Assembly: GCA_963713445.1 (NCBI GenBank)
Contig: CAVQMB010000031.1
Location: 124,001 to 188,000, forward strand
Direction of reading: 5' to 3'
Source of the DNA: CAVQMB01 sp963713445
GTDB taxonomy: Bacteria > Pseudomonadota > Gammaproteobacteria > Competibacterales > Competibacteraceae
DNA length: 64,000 nt
The notes beneath the pieces were generated by a model. It was not told where the DNA came from and searched no databases. It worked only from the letters and a program-made list of their open reading frames with translations. Numbering within the stretch: the first letter of the stretch is position 1; the number at the start of each line of letters is the position of its first letter. Below, one piece after another: positions 37,458 through 46,674 of this stretch. Both the position numbers and the translations under genes were made by a program.

Positions 37458-39443
37458 TCAGCGCCAGTGCGGCGGCACGATGCCGTAGCGCTGCATCCGG
37501 CGATACACCGTGGCGCGGCAGATGCCGAGTTCGCGAGCCGCCGCGCTGACGTTCCAACGCTGCTGACTGAGACAGCGCTGCAACTGCTGCGCAGGGGGCG
37601 GGGACACCGGTCCGGGCTGCCGTCCGGGGCATGTTGGTGGTGTCGCCTGGTCGGTGGGCGGGCGCCGGGCGGCCGTCGTCAGAGTGTCTGGCAGGTCGTC
37701 GACGGCAATCTGTTGACCATCGCATACCGCGCAGGCGTACTGGATGACGTTGCGCAGTTCGCGGATATTGCCGGGCCAGTGGTGCGCCTGCAGCCGGGCG
37801 TGGGCGTCCGGCGACAGCAGTGGGCTGTGACCGGTGCCGGTTTCAGCCTGCAACAATTGCTGCAGCAGGTAGTCCAGGTCGGTCCGTTCGCGCAGTGGCG
37901 GCAGTTCGAAGCTGGCACCGTTGAGGCGGTAGAACAGATCGTCACGGAAGTCGCCGCGGCGCACCCGCTCCAGGAGATCATAATGAGTTGCGGCAATGAC
38001 CCGGATATCGACCGGCAGCGGCCGGTTGGCACCCAGCGGCAGCACTTCCTGTTCCGCCAGGACTCTGAGTAGCCGGCTTTGCAAAGCAAGCGGCATGTCA
38101 CCGATCTCATCGAGCAGCAAGGTGCCGCCGTTGGCCGCCAGAATCAGGCCGGTTTTGCCGCGCCGTTGGGCGCCAGTAAAGGTGCCGGGCGCGTATCCGA
38201 ACAGTTCACTCTCGATCAAGGCTTCGGGAATGGCGGCGCAGTTGACGGCGATAAACGGTTTGTCGGCGCGCAGACTGGCATCATGCAGGGCCCGCGCCAG
38301 CCGTTCTTTGCCGGTGCCGGTCTCACCGCTCAACAGAATGCTTACCCGGGCGTTGGCCAGCCGGGCGGCCTGAGTGAGCAACCGGTCCATGGCCGGATCG
38401 CCGCCGGTCAGGGTCGCCAGCGCCGGGTGCAGCGCGGGCCGGTTGCAGTCGCCATCATGCCAGCGCTCACGCCGGCCATTGCCGGTGGCCGGCGCCGGCG
38501 GGTTGGCCAGCGCGAACAGCAGCTGGCGCTGGTGCGAGGTGCGCAGCGCGCGCTGCTCGCTCGGCAAAGCCCGGGCCAGTCGCGGCAGGTCCCCGACGCT
38601 ACATTCGAACAGCGACTCGAACGGTAGCCCGATCAGCTCCGCAGGATGCAGCGCGCGACCGAGTTCCTGGCACAGCAACTGACGGGCGCGGTGGTTGAAG
38701 CCCAGCAGCCGGCCGTTGTCGTCCAGCGCCAGCAAATAATCGGCATCGACGTCGACGAACTCGCAGGAGGTGCTCAGGTGGATTTGCCACTGGCGCCGGA
38801 ACTGGTGCAGGAAATTGGCGTTCTCGATCTTGTGGGCATAGATCTGAACCAGTTGCAGCGCCAGATGCTGGCTGGACTTGGGTCCGGGTGACTTGAGTGC
38901 GGAGATGTCCAGTGCCGCCAGTAATTCGCCGAATGGGTCGTAAATCGGCGCTACGCTGCAGGTCAGCGGAATATGGGTGGCGTCGAAATGATCGGTCTGG
39001 TGCACGGTCAGAGGCTGACCGCTGCTGAGGCAGGTGCCGACCCCGCAGGTGCCGGCATGGATCTCGCTCCAGTCGGCGCCCAGATAGAGACCAGTCTTGC
39101 GAAGTTGTTCCTCCAGTGCGCCGTCACCGATGAAATCGACGGTGATCCCGCGGCTGTCGGTGAGCAGCATCACGTAACCCATGCCGGCCACCGACCGGTA
39201 CAGGCTTTCGACCCCGTGCCGAGCCACCCGCAGAAATTCCTCCAGCCGCTCGGCGTGCTCGCGGATCTGCGCGGACGGCAGTATGACGGCCTCGCGCATC
39301 ACTGACGGATCGAGCCCGTGCTGCTGGACACAGCGTTGCCAGGACTGCAGGATCAGCGGATCGCGCTGACCGGGCGCCGGATCGGGTCGATCGACCGAGC
39401 TCAGTACATCGTCGATATGCCGCAGCTTCAGGTTCACACCCAT
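37458..39443 (-). CDS. acoR: Sigma-54-dependent activator of acetoin catabolism (Fis family)
   Basis: A 661-residue enhancer-binding protein. Residues 1-310 form the GAF/PAS-like sensor region typical of AcoR (SLYRSVAGMGYVMLLTDSRG, WSEIHAGTCGVGTCL). The AAA+ domain (about 335-560) has Walker A GETGTGKERLARAL, the sigma-54 contact loop GTFTGA (a variant of GAFTGA) and Walker B GGTLLLDEIGDM. The C-terminal Fis-type helix-turn-helix (about 615-655) reads SQQRWNVSAAARELGICRAT. It is encoded on the same strand directly upstream of the operon. It should bind the inverted repeat at 37398-37436 and open the sigma-54 promoter in response to acetoin. Confidence 0.92.
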   Translation of the reverse strand: MGVNLKLRHIDDVLSSVDRPDPAPGQRDPLILQSWQRCVQQHGLDPSVMREAVILPSAQIREHAERLEEFLRVARHGVESLYRSVAGMGYVMLLTDSRGITVDFIGDGALEEQLRKTGLYLGADWSEIHAGTCGVGTCLSSGQPLTVHQTDHFDATHIPLTCSVAPIYDPFGELLAALDISALKSPGPKSSQHLALQLVQIYAHKIENANFLHQFRRQWQIHLSTSCEFVDVDADYLLALDDNGRLLGFNHRARQLLCQELGRALHPAELIGLPFESLFECSVGDLPRLARALPSEQRALRTSHQRQLLFALANPPAPATGNGRRERWHDGDCNRPALHPALATLTGGDPAMDRLLTQAARLANARVSILLSGETGTGKERLARALHDASLRADKPFIAVNCAAIPEALIESELFGYAPGTFTGAQRRGKTGLILAANGGTLLLDEIGDMPLALQSRLLRVLAEQEVLPLGANRPLPVDIRVIAATHYDLLERVRRGDFRDDLFYRLNGASFELPPLRERTDLDYLLQQLLQAETGTGHSPLLSPDAHARLQAHHWPGNIRELRNVIQYACAVCDGQQIAVDDLPDTLTTAARRPPTDQATPPTCPGRQPGPVSPPPAQQLQRCLSQQRWNVSAAARELGICRATVYRRMQRYGIVPPHWR

Positions 39444-39532
39444 ACGTGCTGTCCTCTGGGCGGTGGTGGTGCCTGATCTCTCGGGCGTGCTTTAGCCCTT
39501 GACCCACTGGCCGCTTTTCTTTCTTCGCGATG

Positions 39533-39562
39533 GTGGGCCGTAGCCCACTGACAAAAAGTCAG
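39533..39562. promoter_or_regulatory. Two abutting palindromes in the acoR upstream region
   Basis: GTGGGCCGTAGCCCAC (39533-39548) and CTGACAAAAAGTCAG (39548-39562) are perfect inverted repeats sharing one base, about 90 bases ahead of the acoR ATG. They could be operators for acoR or a transcript end for the Lrp relic side. Only the symmetry is certain. Confidence 0.45.
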
Positions 39563-39610
39563 TATACTACGCTGACGATGCCCCGGCGGGGCTTCTGCGG
39601 CCAGCCTGGT

Positions 39611-39894
39611 TCAGCCGGCAATCGCTAGCCGGGTGGTCTCCTTCAGTTCCTCCATCACCACGAAGCTGCGCGAGTCGCGCACGCCGGGCAGGGTCTGCAT
39701 TATGTGGCCCAGCAGCGCGGCATAACCTCTGATGTAGCCTCGCGCTCCAGCCGCCGGACCCGCTCCAGGCAAGGTGATGTGCGCAGACCCACCTTTTCGG
39801 CCAGGTCGACATAGGCGATTCGCGCATTGTGCTGGAGCTCGCGCAGAATACGGCGATCCATGCGATCAAGGGTACGGGGTTTCTGTGGGGACAT
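39611..39894 (-). pseudogene. Lrp/AsnC-family regulator relic with internal deletion
   Basis: The start at 39894 gives MSPQKPRTLDRMDRRILREL and NARIAYVDLAEKVGLRTSPC, a complete Lrp helix-turn-helix. After one missing base near 39740 the frame reads GYIRGYAALLGHIMQTLPGV and RDSRSFVVMEELKETTRLAI. In intact Lrp proteins about 65-75 residues separate these two parts: the effector-binding domain core is missing. The join falls at ALLG, where the two flanking segments of a normal Lrp share Leu-Leu. The gene has thus lost its ligand domain by an internal deletion and is almost certainly dead. Confidence 0.8.
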
Positions 39895-40096
39895 TGCGAT
39901 ATGAAATTCTGTAAGAATATTAGAAGACGGGCACCCGGCTGGGCGATCGGATCCGGGTGGCCGGCATTGCCGAACTGGCCGGGTTTGATCTGCGGCTGCG
40001 GGAATCCCGGCGACGACCACCGTCGGTGCGGTCGAGCCGGCGGCGCATGGCTGAGATAGGATCACCGAACGGCGCCTTCAGGGCGCCGTTCGGCCG

Positions 40097-41014
40097 TCAC
40101 GCGGTGCCGGTACCGGCGTGGGCAGGCATGCGGGTAGCCAAGTATAAGCCCATCAGTATCAGGGTGCCGCCGGCGTAGTGAAAGCCGTGCAGCCGTTCGC
40201 CGAGGAACACGCCCGCCAGCACCGCGGTGAAAACCGGTGTCAGGTAAATGAACATCGCTGCTCGCGAGGGGCCGACCCGGTGAATGCCGTTGTTCCAGAA
40301 CGCGTACGCCAGAATGCCGGGAAAGATCGCCACATAGAAGAATGGCGGAACCAACCGCGGATGCAGGGTAAAGCCGCCTGCTAGCGCCAGATCGAGCAGG
40401 TAGAACGGCAGGATTACCAGCACCCCGAACCCGATCTGCACGGTGAGGAACGCAATCGGATCGAGCGGCACCGCCTGGCGCCGCAGCAGCACCGAGAACA
40501 GACTCCAGCACGAGATCGCGCCGATCATGATCAGATCGCCGGGTTGAAAGGCGAAGTGGGCAAAGGTGTGCCAGCTGCCGCGGCCCACGATCACCAGCAT
40601 TCCCAGCAACGCCAGCGTGATGCCCAGGCCCTGGGCCGGCCGCACCCGATCGGCGAGCATCAGCCAGGCGAACAGCGCGACCATCACCGGCATGGTCGAG
40701 TTGAACAAGGCGATGTTCACGGCGGTAGTGGTCTGGGCCGACAGATACAACAGGGTATTGAAAGCGCCCACGCTGAGCGCCGCGAGCAGCGCCAGCGAAC
40801 GCCACCGCGCGCGGACCACCTTGCGTTGCCGCAATACCCGCGGCAGACCAACCGGCAGCACGATGACCAGCGCCAGCGCCCAGCGCCAGAACGATAGCGC
40901 CAGGGGCGGAATCTCGCCCACCACCCCGCGAGCCACCACGGCGTTTCCGGCCCAGAACAGGGCCGTTAGGGTCAGACCGGCGTAAGCGGTCCAGTCATGA
41001 TGCGATTGCTGCAC
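40097..41014 (-). CDS. EamA/DMT-family membrane transporter
   Basis: Inner-membrane drug/metabolite transporter of 305 residues with ten predicted spans in two EamA repeats. It starts LTLTALFWAGNAVVARGVVG, typical of the family; the second repeat contains GAISCWSLFSVLLRR, and the carboxyl end has FLGERLHGFHYAGGTLILMG. Such proteins export amino acids or other metabolites; the substrate cannot be told. It is monocistronic and lies beyond the Lrp relic, which might once have regulated it, since Lrp genes often sit beside amino-acid exporters (inference). Confidence 0.88.
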   Translation of the reverse strand: MQQSHHDWTAYAGLTLTALFWAGNAVVARGVVGEIPPLALSFWRWALALVIVLPVGLPRVLRQRKVVRARWRSLALLAALSVGAFNTLLYLSAQTTTAVNIALFNSTMPVMVALFAWLMLADRVRPAQGLGITLALLGMLVIVGRGSWHTFAHFAFQPGDLIMIGAISCWSLFSVLLRRQAVPLDPIAFLTVQIGFGVLVILPFYLLDLALAGGFTLHPRLVPPFFYVAIFPGILAYAFWNNGIHRVGPSRAAMFIYLTPVFTAVLAGVFLGERLHGFHYAGGTLILMGLYLATRMPAHAGTGTA

Positions 41015-41130
41015 ACTGCCTCCCGATGGCTGATCGAGCCCGGTGCTCTTAAGACCGGCGTCAGCGAGCGATTAGGCCGAATCCGGCCGCGCCAGGCCAG
41101 TAGGATCCGGTGGGGGTATGTGCCAACATT

Positions 41131-41289
41131 CTATCGCCCGCCGCTTTGTTGCAAGTCCGGCAACGCGGCAATCGCCGCATCGGCTTGATCGACCGGTACG
41201 AAGATGTGGTCATGGCAGGCGCCGGGGCTAAGGACGGGTTCGATCGAACGTAACAGCGGGGCAACTTCCGAGACAGTTGTTTCCAGCAT
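41131..41289 (-). pseudogene. N-terminal fragment of an ACT-domain protein
   Basis: The 52-codon frame reads LETTVSEVAPLLRSIEPVLS then GACHDHIFVPVDQADAAIAA. This fits the start of small ACT-domain proteins (LxxLLxxMxPxLxxGxYxF). Intact relatives are about 125-140 residues; here the frame stops after LQQSGGR. I cannot find the rest in other frames, so it looks like a truncated relic. Confidence 0.4.
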
Positions 41290-41357
41290 TTGGGGTGCGT
41301 TTGTACGGGGAACATTGACTCGGGCGGATCGATGAGGTTGGGGTAAATACTTTCCAG

Positions 41358-41402
41358 ATCGTTTACCCGGCCTGCACAAAGGACGCAGGCCGGGTAAACG
41401 AT
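41358..41402. terminator. Perfect 18-bp inverted repeat after the APC permease gene
   Basis: ATCGTTTACCCGGCCTGC and its exact reverse complement flank a 9-base loop, 15 bases past the permease stop (minus strand). It is symmetrical and could end transcripts from both sides. There is no long T run. Confidence 0.75.
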
Positions 41403-41416
41403 GGGTGTGGTTGACG

Positions 41417-42931
41417 TTACATCGAGGAGGCGCCCTCGCGATGTTTGACGGCGAATTCCTCTTCCGGCGAATAAACCAGTGTGGTGCGACCGTACGCGGC
41501 GAAATAGAGCAACGCCGCTGCGTACCAGATGGCGACGCCGATGATGCCCTGGCGGTAGAGCGGGTCGGTCAACTGGAAGCCGATGGTTACTATGGCGATG
41601 ACCACCGTAAGCGATGCACCGAGCGTGCCGAACGGGCTCCGGTAGGGCCGCTCGATATGCGGGAATCTCTTGCGCAAGCGCAGGAAGGTGAGGCCTTGCA
41701 GGAGATAGGAGAACATTGCCCCGAACACCGCCATGTTTAACAGCGTGCCGCCGATATAGGTTCCGGCCGCCTCGCCGCCCTCGGAGAACCAGATAACCAG
41801 CATCACCACAAACCCGATGAGCGCGCCCGCGAACAGCGCAACGTTGGGCGTCTTGTGCTCGCCATGGGTGACCGAGAGGAAGTGCGGGATATAGCCGGCC
41901 CGGCTGAGCGAGTAGATCTGCCGGCCGAACGCGAAGATGATCGAGTGGAAGCTCGCCACCAGCCCCGCGACCGCAAACAGTGCGAGCAGCTTCGCCCAGC
42001 CCGATCCGTAGATGGCGGCAAAGCCGTCAAGAATCGGCTGACCCGACGAGCCGTAGGCGAACGCGCCGCCGGGAATCGCCGGGTTGATGATCAGCACCAG
42101 GAACCCCAGTCCAATCAGGGTGAACATGCCGAGCATGATGCCCTTGGGCATGTCGCGCTTGGGATCGACCGACTCCTCGGAGGCCAGCGGCAACTGCTCG
42201 ATGGCGAGGAATAGCCAGACGGCAAAGGGCAGTGCCGCGAAGATTCCCTTGATACCCAGTGGCAGCACCGGACCGCCTCCATTGGGCAGTGCCACGGCAG
42301 CGCCGTTAGGGCCGGCGCCCACGTTCATGGCCCATTTCGCGAAGTCGAACTGGCCGGAGAAGACCGCGCTCAGCAGGAAGAAAATGAGAATGCCGATTGC
42401 AATCAGCGTGACGAAGACGGTCACCTTGAACGAGAGCGCCACACCGCGGGCGTTAAGCCCCACGAAGATCGCGTAGCCGATCAGCCACCAGAGCGGCTGC
42501 CACGCGTCCGGCGTGCCGGTGATGGCGGTCATGTAGGTGCCGATGAAATAGACGACCACTGCCGGCGTCAGTACATACTCGATGTTTTCCGCGATACCGG
42601 TGATGAAACCACCCCAGGGGCCGAAGGCGGTGCGGGCAAATGAATAGGCGCCGCCCGTGTGCGGCAGGGCCGGGCTCATCTCGGCGATTGAATAAGTCAG
42701 CCCCAGATACATGATCGCGATGATGATAGTGGCGATAAACATGCCGCCCCAGCCGGCCACGGCAAAGCCGAGGTTCCAGCCGGAGAAATCGCCCGAGATC
42801 ACTGCGCCCACCCCCAGGGCCCACAGCGAAAAGACACCAGCGTGACGTTTTAGTACGCGCTGCTCAAAATACTCTGCTCCCGGGATGTGATAAGCGACCC
42901 CGCCTTCGTGTCGTTTGTTTTCGTTAGCCAT
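41417..42931 (-). CDS. Ethanolamine-permease-like APC transporter
   Basis: Inner-membrane amino acid/polyamine/organocation permease of 504 residues, about 12 spans. The start (EYFEQRVLKRHAGVFSLWAL) and GVGAVISGDFSGWNLGFAVA are hallmarks of the ethanolamine permease group. GGAYSFARTAFGPWGGFITG, NIEYVLTPAVVVYFIG and PLASEESVDPKRDMPKGI are also typical. Ethanolamine or a related amino-alcohol is the best guess, but no eut genes follow. The start has a GAGAGGAGA ribosome-binding site, and the gene ends at a strong inverted repeat. Confidence 0.85.
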   Translation of the reverse strand: MANENKRHEGGVAYHIPGAEYFEQRVLKRHAGVFSLWALGVGAVISGDFSGWNLGFAVAGWGGMFIATIIIAIMYLGLTYSIAEMSPALPHTGGAYSFARTAFGPWGGFITGIAENIEYVLTPAVVVYFIGTYMTAITGTPDAWQPLWWLIGYAIFVGLNARGVALSFKVTVFVTLIAIGILIFFLLSAVFSGQFDFAKWAMNVGAGPNGAAVALPNGGGPVLPLGIKGIFAALPFAVWLFLAIEQLPLASEESVDPKRDMPKGIMLGMFTLIGLGFLVLIINPAIPGGAFAYGSSGQPILDGFAAIYGSGWAKLLALFAVAGLVASFHSIIFAFGRQIYSLSRAGYIPHFLSVTHGEHKTPNVALFAGALIGFVVMLVIWFSEGGEAAGTYIGGTLLNMAVFGAMFSYLLQGLTFLRLRKRFPHIERPYRSPFGTLGASLTVVIAIVTIGFQLTDPLYRQGIIGVAIWYAAALLYFAAYGRTTLVYSPEEEFAVKHREGASSM

Positions 42932-43501
42932 CGAGTTGTCTCCTCTCCCTCATCCAATTTCGTAGTGCTTGAGTTCCCGCCGTCCGGGTTGTGCAGTACC
43001 GGGTGGCGAGCCGCTTGCCCTACCAACCGTTGTCGTGCCTTCTGCCGTCATAATGTCATGTCCTCCTGGGTCACTTGCCGATCAATCAGCCATTGTGAAG
43101 CCGGTCCCATTTATACATGCGCAGGAACCATGCCAGCCGCCGCGCTGTGGCGGCGCCGCCGGGTGGTTCGCAAATCTGGTTACGGCCGTGTGGGGCGCAC
43201 AGCGTCACCGCCGATGCTGCCAGCCGGCCAGCGGCACATCCTTGTGACCCAGCATGATCGATTGTACGGTGACCACGACGTTTTGCCGGCCATGATCGGC
43301 CGGGGTGCCCCGTGGTACTACCATGGCACTGTTATGGCGCAGAACGGGCGGTGCTCCAGCAGTGGAAACGCTCGAGGCGACCAATGCTAACGTTGCCGGT
43401 ATTTGCATGCGCTCGGTTCGAATATGCCATTGAGGTTAGCCTGATGGGCGATGGTCCGCAAGACGTGCGGTCGTTATGGCCGCCCAGGACCCCGTCGCCG
43501 G
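42932..43501. other. Intergenic region between the permease and the FGGY kinase
   Basis: About 570 bases with no credible gene; frames present are compositionally odd and have no family signal. It contains the permease promoter (minus strand) and the 3' end of the long kinase-to-oxidoreductase operon. GTGGTACTACCATGGCAC near 43313 is a short interrupted palindrome. Nothing else stands out. Confidence 0.4.
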
Positions 43502-44962
43502 CTACAGAGTTGGGTGGTACATGGGCCGGAGGCTGTCGAACAGGCGGTGATAATCCCGGTACCTGGTTTCCAGAATGTCCCGGTTGCCGGCCTCTGGTTC
43601 CAGTGGGACAGCGACGGCGTCTATCCCGGCGGCCGCCGCGTCGATATCAGGGTAGAGGCCGGCGGCGACCGCAGCCAGCACGGCGGCGCCGACCGGCGAG
43701 GTATCGCGGCGGATCACCTGTTCGACTACACGGCCGGTAAGGTCGGCGCGAATTTGTCCCCAGAGCCGGCTGTCGGCGCCACCGCCAGCCATCACGATGG
43801 TGTCGGTTGCCACCTGCAGGTGCGCCAGCCGTTCGATCACGTCGCGCATGGCGAATGCGCAGCCTTCCAGCAGGGCGCGGCAGAAGTGGGAGCGGTCATG
43901 GCCAGGTCCAATGCCGTAGAAGGCCCCGCGGGCTTCCGCGATCCACTCCGGGGCCATCGCCCCGCTGAGCGCGGGCAGGAATAGCAGACCGGCGGCACCC
44001 GGTGGGGCCTTGGCCGCGGTTTCGCTCAGCGCCGCGGCAGTGTCGATGCGCAGCAGACGGCACAGCCAGGTGACCGCGCCGCCCGAGAGCCAGCCTGGAT
44101 TCTCGACGAAATATAATCCGTTGGCATAGCGGTGGGTTTCCACCAGCGCCGCAGTATCGATAACCGGCGCCGGATGCAGCGCGCCCACGACCTCGGCGGT
44201 GCCGATAGTGCAAATCGCCCGTCCCGGCCGGGTCAGACCCGCGCCGAGCGGGTTGGAGAAGTCATCGCCGGTTCCGACGGCCACCGGTATACCAGGCGGC
44301 AGCCCCGTCAGCCGGGCGCCCGGTCCATGCAACGTGCCGGCCGGGCTGGCAGCGGGCGCAATCCGGGGCAATATACTGCGGTCGATGCCGAAGGCTTGCA
44401 GGAGGTCTGGCTCATAGTCGCGGCGTTCAAGGCCATAGAGCATAGTGGTCGAGGCCAGAGCCTCATCGAACACGGCAGCGCCGGTCAGACGTGCCACCAG
44501 ATAAGATACCGGCTGGTGGTAGCAGGCGACCCCTATTGCTGGTGCGCCGTGGGTTTGCCACCAACGGATCTTGGCCGCCATGTGGGTCGCGTCGGGGACG
44601 ACGCCGGTGCGTTGCAGCATCTCCCGGGCCGGAATCGGCGGCAGGCAATCGACCGCGCGCCGGTCCGACCAGATCAGGCAGGGGCCCAGCGCGCGTCCCG
44701 CCGTGTCCACTGGCACACAGCCATCGAGTTGGCCGCAGATGCCCAGCGCGTTGATCCGCACCGGTGCCACGCCGGTCTGTGCCAGCGCACGTGCAATGGC
44801 CGGGGCCAGCGCCTGCTCCCACAGCGCGACATCCTGCTCTGCCCAGCCGGGCTTCGGGTAGCGGGGGCTGTAGCGGACGGCACCTTCACCAACCACCCGC
44901 AGGCGCTCGTCTGTCACCACTGCCTTGAGGCTTTGGGTGCCGACATCGATACCCACAATCAC
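43502..44962 (-). CDS. FGGY-family carbohydrate kinase (xylulokinase-like)
   Basis: Sugar or polyol kinase of 486 residues. The start at GTG 44962 has CAGGAGG seven bases upstream and gives IVGIDVGTQSLKAVVTDER, the ATPase phosphate-1 motif. GWAEQDVALWEQAL and ICGQLDGCVPVD with LIWSDRRAVD are substrate-side segments, and TIVMAGGGADSRLWGQIRAD is the adenosine motif. It phosphorylates a ketose or polyol; xylulose is only one option. It is the last gene of the operon after the TIM-barrel gene, suggesting that the kinase makes a phosphosugar handled by that protein. Confidence 0.88.
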   Translation of the reverse strand: MIVGIDVGTQSLKAVVTDERLRVVGEGAVRYSPRYPKPGWAEQDVALWEQALAPAIARALAQTGVAPVRINALGICGQLDGCVPVDTAGRALGPCLIWSDRRAVDCLPPIPAREMLQRTGVVPDATHMAAKIRWWQTHGAPAIGVACYHQPVSYLVARLTGAAVFDEALASTTMLYGLERRDYEPDLLQAFGIDRSILPRIAPAASPAGTLHGPGARLTGLPPGIPVAVGTGDDFSNPLGAGLTRPGRAICTIGTAEVVGALHPAPVIDTAALVETHRYANGLYFVENPGWLSGGAVTWLCRLLRIDTAAALSETAAKAPPGAAGLLFLPALSGAMAPEWIAEARGAFYGIGPGHDRSHFCRALLEGCAFAMRDVIERLAHLQVATDTIVMAGGGADSRLWGQIRADLTGRVVEQVIRRDTSPVGAAVLAAVAAGLYPDIDAAAAGIDAVAVPLEPEAGNRDILETRYRDYHRLFDSLRPMYHPTL

Positions 44963-44990
44963 CTGATGCCTCCTGTTGCTGACGTGCCCG

Positions 44991-45662
44991 TTAGCCGCAG
45001 GCGGCCAGAACGTCCCGCAATTGGGAACGCAGCAGCCCCTTGCGGGGCGAGAAGTCGCCTCTGAAAAGCGCCGAACCCATGGTGAATGCATCGGCACCCG
45101 CTGCGGCCAGTGCCTTGACGGTGTCCGCTGAGTCGACGCTGCCGGCTACGATGAGGCGCCCGCGCTGGCCCAGGGCGCGGCGTGCTGAGCGCACCAGCTC
45201 CAGCGGGTCGGCGTCGGTGGCCCGATAGGCGAGCAGATCCGCCCCGGCGCAGCCCTGCGCGAGGTACTGGGCGCAGTCGCGGGCGATCGTCGCGGCGTCA
45301 CCTCCAAGCCGCGTGGGGTGGCCCTCGGGACGCCCGGGAAAGGGAAAGTAGTCGATATCACTGCCGGCGAGAATGGTAACAATCGGCGCGACGTCGGTGC
45401 TCCCCAGCAGGCAGTCCACACCCAGCTCGACCGCTGTCCGGGCCGCCGCCAGACAGGCGTCCCGGGTGGTGCTGACCAGTTCCATGTAACTGATTGCGCC
45501 CTGGGCCTTGATGCGCCGATTGAGTTCACGCAGTGTGGCACGGTCGACCCCCACGTCCTTGAAACCGATGTGTCGGAGTGCCAGTGGCTCGACCGCATCG
45601 ATAACCTCGAGGCAGTCCTCGACCGTCGCGTCGGCCCGGGTCAGCATGAATATGAAGTCCAT
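44991..45662 (-). CDS. HisA/HisF-like phosphate-binding TIM-barrel protein, function unassigned
   Basis: A 223-residue (beta/alpha)8 protein. Strand-like repeats are MDFIFMLTRADATVEDCLEV, RHIGFKDVGVDRATLREL, ISYMELVSTTRDACLAAA, GVDCLLGSTD and RLIVAGSVDSADTVKALA. It ends with the phosphate-cradle type segment GADAFTMGSALFRGDF. I cannot assign a reaction; an aldolase, epimerase or isomerase on a phosphosugar is likely from the fold. It lies between the transporter and kinase genes of the operon, so it probably works with the FGGY kinase product. No frameshift. Confidence 0.65.
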   Translation of the reverse strand: MDFIFMLTRADATVEDCLEVIDAVEPLALRHIGFKDVGVDRATLRELNRRIKAQGAISYMELVSTTRDACLAAARTAVELGVDCLLGSTDVAPIVTILAGSDIDYFPFPGRPEGHPTRLGGDAATIARDCAQYLAQGCAGADLLAYRATDADPLELVRSARRALGQRGRLIVAGSVDSADTVKALAAAGADAFTMGSALFRGDFSPRKGLLRSQLRDVLAACG

Positions 45663-45709
45663 GACCTCAGGAATCCGGCTTTGGGTGCAATCGGAGGATT
45701 GTGCCGACG

Positions 45710-46615
45710 CTACATTTTCAGTCTGACGTCAAGCGCATCGCGCAGGCCATCGCCCACGAAATTGAAGCTCATTACGGCCAGCGTGATTGCAAGCCCCGGG
45801 AAGACCGCCAGCCACGGGTCGATCACGAAATCGCTTTGGGCGTTGGTGAGCATGTTGCCCCAACTCGCGGTGGGAGGCTGGATGCCGTAGCCGAGAAAGC
45901 TGATATACGATTCGAGCAGGATGGCATTGGCCGTGTTAAGGGTGGCGGCGACCAGGATCGGCGCCACCGTGTTGGGCAGGATCTGGCGCAGTACGATGCG
46001 CCAGTCGGGCGCGCCCGAGAGCCGCGCAGCGAGAATGAAATCCTGCTCCTTCAGCGACAGGATCTGGCCGTGCACGATGCGCGCTATCTCCATCCACGAG
46101 GTCAAACCGATGATCAGTGCCACCGAGGGCAGGGTGGGCGTGATGAACGCCGCCAGAAACAGCAGCAGGAAGATGTTGGGAAAACACAGCGTCATGTCGG
46201 TGAGTCGCATCAGCAAGGTATCGATCACGCCGCCGTAATAGGCCGCGAACGCGCCGATCAGAAATCCGACCACGATGGTCACCGACATGGCGGCGAAACC
46301 GACCGCCAGTGATATGCGGCCGGCGTACAGCAGGCGGCTCAACACGTCGCGTCCCAGATCGTCGGTGCCGAGAATGTGGCCAGCACTGAACGGGGCTGCA
46401 AACCGGTGTGGGATATCGAGCGTCAACGGATTATAGGGTGCCACATACGATGCGAATACGGTTGCCAGGATCAAGCCCACGACAACGATGAGCCCCAGCA
46501 TCGCCAGGCGATGCCGCATGAAGCGCTGGAGCACGCGGCGTTTGCGCCGGGCGGGTGCTACCTGGACCTGTGGGATGTTGTCGCCGGACTGGACCGGAAT
46601 TTCCATCATAGCCAT
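45710..46615 (-). CDS. Oligopeptide-type ABC transporter permease (DppC/OppC family)
   Basis: Inner-membrane permease of 301 residues with six predicted spans. RKRRVLQRFMRHRLAMLGLI is the family start. GHILGTDDLGRDVLSRLLYA is the OppC signature ahead of span 2. The EAA loop (SLKEQDFILAARLSGAPDWR) contacts the ATPases, and the tail ends GDGLRDALDVRLKM. It is co-encoded with DppB-, DppA-, DppF- and DppD-like genes, making a complete importer. This family imports peptides, but also nickel chelates, opines and glycosides. Confidence 0.9.
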   Translation of the reverse strand: MAMMEIPVQSGDNIPQVQVAPARRKRRVLQRFMRHRLAMLGLIVVVGLILATVFASYVAPYNPLTLDIPHRFAAPFSAGHILGTDDLGRDVLSRLLYAGRISLAVGFAAMSVTIVVGFLIGAFAAYYGGVIDTLLMRLTDMTLCFPNIFLLLFLAAFITPTLPSVALIIGLTSWMEIARIVHGQILSLKEQDFILAARLSGAPDWRIVLRQILPNTVAPILVAATLNTANAILLESYISFLGYGIQPPTASWGNMLTNAQSDFVIDPWLAVFPGLAITLAVMSFNFVGDGLRDALDVRLKM

Positions 46616-46674
46616 AGCGGGGGCCTATCTTTGGATTAGCGCCAGTGCGCGCGCGTTGCCTGTCGCGCGGATCA

